From Anaerolineales bacterium (GTDB lineage Bacteria; Chloroflexota; Anaerolineae; Anaerolineales; Villigracilaceae), in contig JADLCG010000299.1 of NCBI GenBank assembly GCA_020847355.1, forward strand, positions 1 through 6,475: 6,475 bases of DNA, written 5' to 3'. Position 1 is the stretch's first letter. The number at the start of each line of letters is the position of its first letter. Under the pieces are notes generated by a model. It did no database searches, was not told the origin of the DNA, and was given only the letters and a program-made list of their open reading frames with translations. Below are positions 1 through 3,748 of this stretch, piece after piece. Position numbers and translations under genes: made by a program.

Positions 1-975
1 CATCCCCGCTTTTGCAAATTTAGCAAAGGCTTCATTCGCCGCGTCGGTATGGTCAACCACATTGGGAACAACGACTGGCGAAGAGCAATCTTCTAGTAAA
101 TAAACTTTTTTTGCTAATTCGGCATCAATTGCTTGAATATCATCTAACAAATCGGAGATTGTCCAAGCTACGCAGTGACTTTTCGCCTGACCCGCGATAT
201 ACAGCCTGTCCACTTCTTGTAAGTGTTGAATAAATTTCGGGTTGCGTGTTCCAAGCGTTTCGCCCATGGGACCTGTCAGCGCTTCGGGACCGATGGCGGA
301 ATAATTTTCGGTGAACGGTTTATCGCCTTTGATCTCAAATTGCGTGGGCGAATTTCTGGCAATGGAATGAAAGAAGAGCGCTTCTTCAACGGCTGGGACG
401 AGCGCGTGACCGATTCCGCCGAGCATGGCGTGATAGGGCCAGATGGTTAAGGCGAATTTGCCTTTTTTCTCCAGCGTTTCGGCGTAGTGAATCATCATTT
501 GCTGACCGTATTCGGGGGCGATGTTGAACTGCGAGGCGAGCGCGGGATTGAATATCCACGCGTTGTTTTGTAGGTCGGCAACGTGAATATTGCTATATGG
601 GCTGGGATGGTTTCCGTCTTTATCTACAAAAAAACTAGGGTGAAAGATTTGATGAGCGGAATGTGTATCAAGTGTGGCGGTGATGTGCGTGATCGCGCCG
701 ATGTTTTTATAAATAAATTCACACAGGCGGAGGTTATCTTCCACTGCGCCGTTGCCGCTCCGCCCGCCGACGAATAATTCAAAGCCGGGGATGCAAAACG
801 TATTTTGCACGTCAATCAGTAAAAGGGAGATTCTGTCTTTCGCGGCAGAAGCCTGCTTCAGCTTGTGTTGAAGCGCGTATTGACGGGCAGATTCGGCGCG
901 GCTGGCGTAATCCACTTTCCAAATTTCGCCTACGCGGGCTGAGTCAAAAAAAGAGGGAAGAGGGAATTGGGGCAT
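1..975 (-). CDS. Nicotinamidase-like cysteine hydrolase (isochorismatase superfamily), 3' end beyond window
   Basis: The frame is open from the ATG at 975 to the left edge (325 codons, no stop), so the C-terminus is missing. The product resembles nicotinamidases, cytosolic enzymes that hydrolyse nicotinamide to nicotinate for NAD salvage. Visible landmarks in order: LLLIDVQNTF with the probable catalytic Asp55; LDTHSAHQIFH (103-112), matching the metal-binding D-x-H...H segment; TIWPYH (177-182), matching the WPxH motif with another metal-ligand His; IKGDKPFTENYSA (215-227) with the probable catalytic Lys216; and AGQAKSHCV (261-269) with the nucleophile Cys268. An N-terminal extension of about 45 residues and a long stretch between residues 118 and 176 make it longer than typical PncA (roughly 190-220 aa from memory). 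The gene follows nrtR by 8 bp and has a good ribosome binding site, so the pair is surely cotranscribed. The family call is firm. The exact substrate is inferred from the motifs and from the linked NrtR; another amide or isochorismatase-type substrate remains possible. Confidence 0.85.
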   Translation of the reverse strand, partial: MPQFPLPSFFDSARVGEIWKVDYASRAESARQYALQHKLKQASAAKDRISLLLIDVQNTFCIPGFELFVGGRSGNGAVEDNLRLCEFIYKNIGAITHITATLDTHSAHQIFHPSFFVDKDGNHPSPYSNIHVADLQNNAWIFNPALASQFNIAPEYGQQMMIHYAETLEKKGKFALTIWPYHAMLGGIGHALVPAVEEALFFHSIARNSPTQFEIKGDKPFTENYSAIGPEALTGPMGETLGTRNPKFIQHLQEVDRLYIAGQAKSHCVAWTISDLLDDIQAIDAELAKKVYLLEDCSSPVVVPNVVDHTDAANEAFAKFAKAGM

Positions 976-980
976 GTGTT

Positions 981-985
981 CTCCT
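981..985 (-). promoter_or_regulatory. Ribosome binding site of the nicotinamidase-like gene
   Basis: AGGAG lies 5 nt before the ATG at 975 and overlaps the TAG stop codon of nrtR. It supports the chosen start and suggests translational coupling between the two genes. Confidence 0.7.
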
Positions 986-1652
986 AATCTAAGAAAACGA
1001 TTTTATTTTTTTTGAAGCGATACAATCTGGCGGGACGATGCGCGCCATTGATATCTTTTTTGCCAGTTTCTTCTAACAGTTCAGTCGCTAACATTTGTTT
1101 GCGGAAGTTTCGTTTATCAAGCTTTTCGTTGATAATAATTTCGTACATGGTTTGCAGTTCGGACAAACGAAATTGCTTGGGCATGAGACCGTAAACGATG
1201 TTGCTGTAACTGGCTTTGGCGCGCAAACGCTTGACGGCGTAGTTGAGAATTTCTTTGTGATCGAAGGCGAGTTTGGGAAGCGCGTGGACGGAAGCCCAGG
1301 TGAGGTCGGTCACTTTTTTAGATTCAGGTTGTGAGAGATGTTTCCATGGGATCAATGCAAAGTAAGCGACGGTGATAACTCTGGCGCGCGGGTCGCGTTG
1401 GGGATCGCCAAATGTATATAACTGTTCCAAATACATATCTTTGACGTTTGTTTTTTGATTTAAGATTCTTTGCGCGGCGCTGTCCAATGATTCGTTGCGG
1501 AGGAGAAAGCCGCCAGGCAATGCCCATTGTCGGCGAAAGGGCTCTTCCGCTCTTTGAATGAGCATGGCTTTCAAGATGTTGTTGTCCACCGTAAAGATGG
1601 CGAGGTCCACGGCGACGGCGGGTTGTGCGTAGTCTTTGTACTTAGTGTTCAT
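984..1652 (-). CDS. nrtR: NrtR-type transcriptional regulator of NAD metabolism (Nudix-like domain plus winged helix)
   Basis: This 222-residue protein has the two-part layout of NrtR repressors: an ADP-ribose-sensing Nudix-like domain (about 10-145) and a C-terminal DNA-binding winged helix (about 155-222). Family hallmarks seen are LEQLYTFGDPQRDPR (75-89), followed by RVITVAYFAL, and FRLSELQTMYE (161-171) with DKRNFRKQM (179-187). The Nudix box at 48-70 keeps Gly48, Glu54 and Arg62. The REUxEExGU core, however, reads RILNQKTNV, so the catalytic glutamates and the glycine are gone and hydrolysis is unlikely. That fits a sensor rather than an enzyme. It is the first gene of a two-gene unit with the nicotinamidase-like gene, the expected kind of target for an NAD-salvage repressor. 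A palindrome over its own start codon suggests autoregulation. No Shine-Dalgarno sequence precedes the ATG; the mRNA is probably almost leaderless. The assignment is strong; the effector (ADP-ribose or NAD in known members) is inferred from the family. Confidence 0.9.
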   Translation of the reverse strand: MNTKYKDYAQPAVAVDLAIFTVDNNILKAMLIQRAEEPFRRQWALPGGFLLRNESLDSAAQRILNQKTNVKDMYLEQLYTFGDPQRDPRARVITVAYFALIPWKHLSQPESKKVTDLTWASVHALPKLAFDHKEILNYAVKRLRAKASYSNIVYGLMPKQFRLSELQTMYEIIINEKLDKRNFRKQMLATELLEETGKKDINGAHRPARLYRFKKNKIVFLD

Positions 1653-1665
1653 TTTACACTTAGTA
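1639..1665. promoter_or_regulatory. 27-bp palindrome, probable NrtR operator over the -10 box and start codon
   Basis: On the plus strand, arm TACTTAGTGT (1639-1648), a 7-bp spacer and arm ACACTTAGTA (1656-1665) form an inverted repeat matching at 9 of 10 positions (mismatch at 1643/1661). The inner part has the form GT-N7-AC, which I recall as the shared core of NrtR operators. The spacer contains the nrtR start codon (1650-1652), and the outer arm covers most of the -10 box. Binding here would block RNA polymerase directly. The symmetry is seen in the sequence; assignment to NrtR is inferred from position and core. Confidence 0.75.
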
Positions 1666-1689
1666 TAGCCGCGTTCGCGGATTTGTCAA
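1662..1689 (-). promoter_or_regulatory. Sigma-70-type promoter of the nrtR-nicotinamidase unit
   Basis: Reading the minus strand, a perfect -35 hexamer TTGACA (1689-1684) is followed after 16 bp by TATACT (1667-1662). With a start point about 6-7 nt after the -10 box, transcription would begin near 1655-1656, only 3-4 nt before the ATG at 1652. That explains the missing ribosome binding site. The promoter starts 5 bp after the terminator of the upstream cluster. Confidence 0.75.
1669..1680. repeat. GC-rich 12-bp palindrome in the promoter spacer
   Basis: CCGCG-TT-CGCGG has 5-bp perfect arms and lies between the -35 and -10 boxes of the nrtR promoter. It could be a second regulator site or chance; it would not be transcribed from this promoter, so an RNA role in the nrtR message is unlikely. 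Confidence 0.45.
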
Positions 1690-1694
1690 GGAAT

Positions 1695-1722
1695 AAAAAA
1701 GACTCTCGTATGAGAGTCTTTT
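1695..1722 (-). terminator. Intrinsic terminator of the dnaB-dnaD-loader cluster
   Basis: AAAAGACTCTC and GAGAGTCTTTT form a perfect 11-bp stem around a 4-nt loop (1708-1711). Read in the minus direction the hairpin ends in a run of six T (1700-1695). It begins 5 bp after the loader's stop codon, so it closes that transcription unit and insulates the nrtR promoter behind it. Confidence 0.88.
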
Positions 1723-1727
1723 GCCGT

Positions 1728-3140
1728 TTACTTTCTGCCAGCCTTCCGCTTGCCTTTCCCTTGATACGCGGGCGCTTTGAGTTCAACGTATTCGCAAATC
1801 CGTTCGTCCATCATGCGGGTAATGATCCGTTCGTCAATTTGACCCTGATCCATATTCTCTTTGGCGACAGTGATCACGGTTGGTAGCTCCGCGTTGTAGC
1901 GATAGTTCAAGAGTTGATGAAGTTTTTCTCTTGCCCACGGCGTAGCCGATTGCGCGCCTAGATCGTCCAAGACCAATAAATTGGCGGTGCGAACTTCGTC
2001 AAAACGGCGATCGTAGCTCGTGCCGGAATTCGGGCTAAACGCGGCGCGGAGATGATCTAACAAATCTGGCACCATCACAAACAGCGGGGGGTCGCCCAAG
2101 CCCGAACGATAATTTGCAATTGCCGCGGCGAGGTGCGTTTTGCCGCTTCCGTACGTCCCTTCAAATACCAGCCAACCCTTTGGCTTTTCAGAAAACGTAT
2201 GCGCGATTTTCAAAGCGCGTTGCAAAGATTTTTGTTCTTCAGGCGTTAATTTCTCGGCGGCTCGTTCTTCAAACGTTCCGAAAGTTTTATTGAGTAATAA
2301 GTCTAAAGAAGATAATTCAGGATGGCTGGTGTCTTCCATTGGGCGGCGATAATCCGGGGCAGACATCTTCACGGGGCTGGCCAGTTCTGGGTCCGAAAGC
2401 CGCGAGCGAATCCGCGCTTCAATTTCATCTAAAGCTAAATTCGTCGTCACTACGGTCGAAAGTTTATTTACATAACGATAGTTGATAATTTGAAATAGTT
2501 TTTCTTGCGCCCAACCTGTCGCATTTTGCGTGCCAAAATCATCCAATACCAAAAGCTTGGCGTTGCGAATCTGTTCAAAGCGTTCTTCAAAGGTCGTGTC
2601 TTCGGCGCCGTAAGCAAAACGCAAAGCGTCCAATAAATCGGGCACGGTTAAGAATAAAGTCGGCACGCCCATCTCAACTACAAAATTTGCAATCGCCGCC
2701 GCAAGATGCGTTTTACCGCAACCGTAACCGCCTTGTAAAAATAACCAGCCGTTCAAATTTTTTGCATATTGTTGCGCATGGTTATATGCCATCTCGATCG
2801 AGCGCGCTTGCATTTCGCCCAATCCTTTGCGCCCATGCGGCTTGAAAGTTTCAAAAGTGAGGTCTTTCAATTCATCCAAGCGGCTCATCGCAAACAAACG
2901 TTCGCGCACCGCATTCGTCACTTTAGAATGGCGGCACACGCACGCTTCCAACTTGCCAAAATCTGCATGACCCAGCGGCACATCCGAACGTAAATAACCC
3001 ACGCCGTGGCAATGCGGGCAATTCGGGTCGCCGGGCAAATCATGCGCCGGAGCGTTTTCGGAGTTGCTCAATTTTTCGGTTGAGGCTCGGCTGGCTATCT
3101 TTTTTATCGTTTCGTCTATCTTGCTTTTCGCCACGTCCAT
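1728..3140 (-). CDS. Tandem DnaC/DnaI-type helicase loader: zinc-finger-like N-terminus plus two AAA+ ATPase modules
   Basis: The 470-residue protein is about twice the length of an ordinary DnaC/DnaI/IstB-type ATPase because the AAA+ module is present twice. Residues 41-69 hold CPHC and CVC, a likely zinc-binding site like that at the N-terminus of DnaI-type loaders. Module 1 (about 93-265) has Walker A GGYGCGKT (137-144), Walker B LLVLDD (196-201), sensor-1-like VTTN (231-234) and Arg243/Arg247. Module 2 (about 285-460) has Walker A GTYGSGKT (328-335), Walker B LLVLDD (388-393) and Arg438/Arg442, but the sensor-1 position reads ITVA instead of TTN. The basic tail ends KGKRKAGRK. Following dnaB and a DnaD-like gene, it most likely loads DnaB helicase onto origin DNA in the cytoplasm. 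The ATG start is preceded by GGAAGGAAG and keeps the zinc motif, but it overlaps the upstream gene by 101 bp. An IstB-like transposition helper is less likely, as no transposase is nearby. Confidence 0.88.
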   Translation of the reverse strand: MDVAKSKIDETIKKIASRASTEKLSNSENAPAHDLPGDPNCPHCHGVGYLRSDVPLGHADFGKLEACVCRHSKVTNAVRERLFAMSRLDELKDLTFETFKPHGRKGLGEMQARSIEMAYNHAQQYAKNLNGWLFLQGGYGCGKTHLAAAIANFVVEMGVPTLFLTVPDLLDALRFAYGAEDTTFEERFEQIRNAKLLVLDDFGTQNATGWAQEKLFQIINYRYVNKLSTVVTTNLALDEIEARIRSRLSDPELASPVKMSAPDYRRPMEDTSHPELSSLDLLLNKTFGTFEERAAEKLTPEEQKSLQRALKIAHTFSEKPKGWLVFEGTYGSGKTHLAAAIANYRSGLGDPPLFVMVPDLLDHLRAAFSPNSGTSYDRRFDEVRTANLLVLDDLGAQSATPWAREKLHQLLNYRYNAELPTVITVAKENMDQGQIDERIITRMMDERICEYVELKAPAYQGKGKRKAGRK

Positions 3141-3696
3141 CTTCCTTCCAGCGTTTCAAAATCGCTTCAATGTATTTCCAATTTCTTTTATTATTTTTAA
3201 CCGCCAAACCAATCGCGTCGGCGATCCACTCGCTTGCATAAATTTGTTCGGCGTCTTTGAGCGTATCCGCAATCAACGGAGTCAACGCGCCGATATTTTC
3301 TTCATAGAGCTTAAAGATATTTGACTTTTCGAGCGTCACGGCGCTTGCGAATTGCGGCGCTTGAACTTTGAGATACGCATCAGCCGCCAGCCTGCCTCTT
3401 GGAGAGTTGAGGAAATAAAGGACCTGCGCGTCTTTCTCCGCTCTCAGCAGGATGCCGCGCTCCACGCATTTCTTCAGCCCGCGCCGAATCTCCTTAACGT
3501 TCAACCCCAGCGCCTCTGCCTCAAAATTATTTTCAGCCAACGCCCGAAAATTCCCTTCCATGCGTTCAATTTGCCAAAGCGCATACAATGCGACTTTTAT
3601 TTCTTCAGCGTCTGTAATCTCTTTCAGCAATCGGAAGAAAGCATCGGGAACTTGCGTGAATGTTTCAGAAGAAGTAAAACCATTGAATTTATTCAT
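3040..3696 (-). CDS. DnaD-like primosomal replication protein
   Basis: The 218-residue product has the layout of DnaD/DnaB-domain primosomal proteins. An N-terminal helical, probably winged-helix region (about 13-105; note the segment TQVPDAFFRLLKEIT) is followed by a DnaD-type C-terminal domain (about 125-187). This starts IFKLYEENIGALTP and ends in NWKYIEAILKRWKEDG, where Tyr175, Ile179 and Trp183 give the YxxxIxxxW motif known from DnaD. The tail from 185 is very polar and basic (RGEKQDRRNDKK) and probably disordered. In Bacillota such proteins bind DNA and help recruit helicase and loader at the origin; the position between dnaB and the loader supports the same role here. The last 101 bp, stop included, overlap the start of the loader gene in another frame. 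No clear Shine-Dalgarno sequence precedes the ATG. The family call is good; the mechanism is inferred. Confidence 0.82.
   Translation of the reverse strand: MNKFNGFTSSETFTQVPDAFFRLLKEITDAEEIKVALYALWQIERMEGNFRALAENNFEAEALGLNVKEIRRGLKKCVERGILLRAEKDAQVLYFLNSPRGRLAADAYLKVQAPQFASAVTLEKSNIFKLYEENIGALTPLIADTLKDAEQIYASEWIADAIGLAVKNNKRNWKYIEAILKRWKEDGRGEKQDRRNDKKDSQPSLNRKIEQLRKRSGA
3141..3149 (-). promoter_or_regulatory. Probable ribosome binding site of the loader gene
   Basis: GGAAGGAAG immediately precedes the ATG at 3140, inside the coding sequence of the DnaD-like gene. Spacing from the AAGGA core to the ATG is short (2 nt). It is the best available start signal: in-frame TTG codons at residues 24 and 35 have no comparable purine run upstream. 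Confidence 0.5.
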
Positions 3697-3716
3697 TTAT
3701 GATTTTGAATTTACGA

Positions 3717-3744
3717 CCTTCAACTTGCAACCTTCAACCTGCAA
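3717..3744. repeat. Two tandem copies of a 14-bp repeat between dnaB and the dnaD-like gene
   Basis: CCTTCAACTTGCAA (3717-3730) is followed directly by CCTTCAACCTGCAA (3731-3744), differing at one position. It fills over half of the 52-bp gap. No hairpin potential or T-run makes it a terminator. It may be a remnant of a dispersed intergenic repeat or a local duplication; function unknown. Confidence 0.6.
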
Positions 3745-3748
3745 CGCA

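Noticed and set aside
624..815. A 63-codon minus-strand frame within the nicotinamidase-like gene
   Set aside because: It is an out-of-frame reading of the hydrolase region around its metal-binding segment; the hydrolase frame carries all the family motifs.
1695..1722. Bidirectional terminator
   Set aside because: On the plus strand the hairpin is followed by only four T and there is no plus-strand gene to terminate, so only the minus-strand role is supported.
1527..1886. A 119-codon plus-strand open frame crossing the nrtR promoter and terminator
   Set aside because: It reads through the terminator hairpin, the promoter and the ends of two minus-strand genes; a protein here is implausible.
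1728..3140. IstB-like insertion-sequence helper as the identity of the tandem ATPase
   Set aside because: No IstA transposase, terminal inverted repeats or target duplications are visible. The neighbours are dnaB and a dnaD-like gene, and the N-terminal zinc motif fits a helicase loader better.
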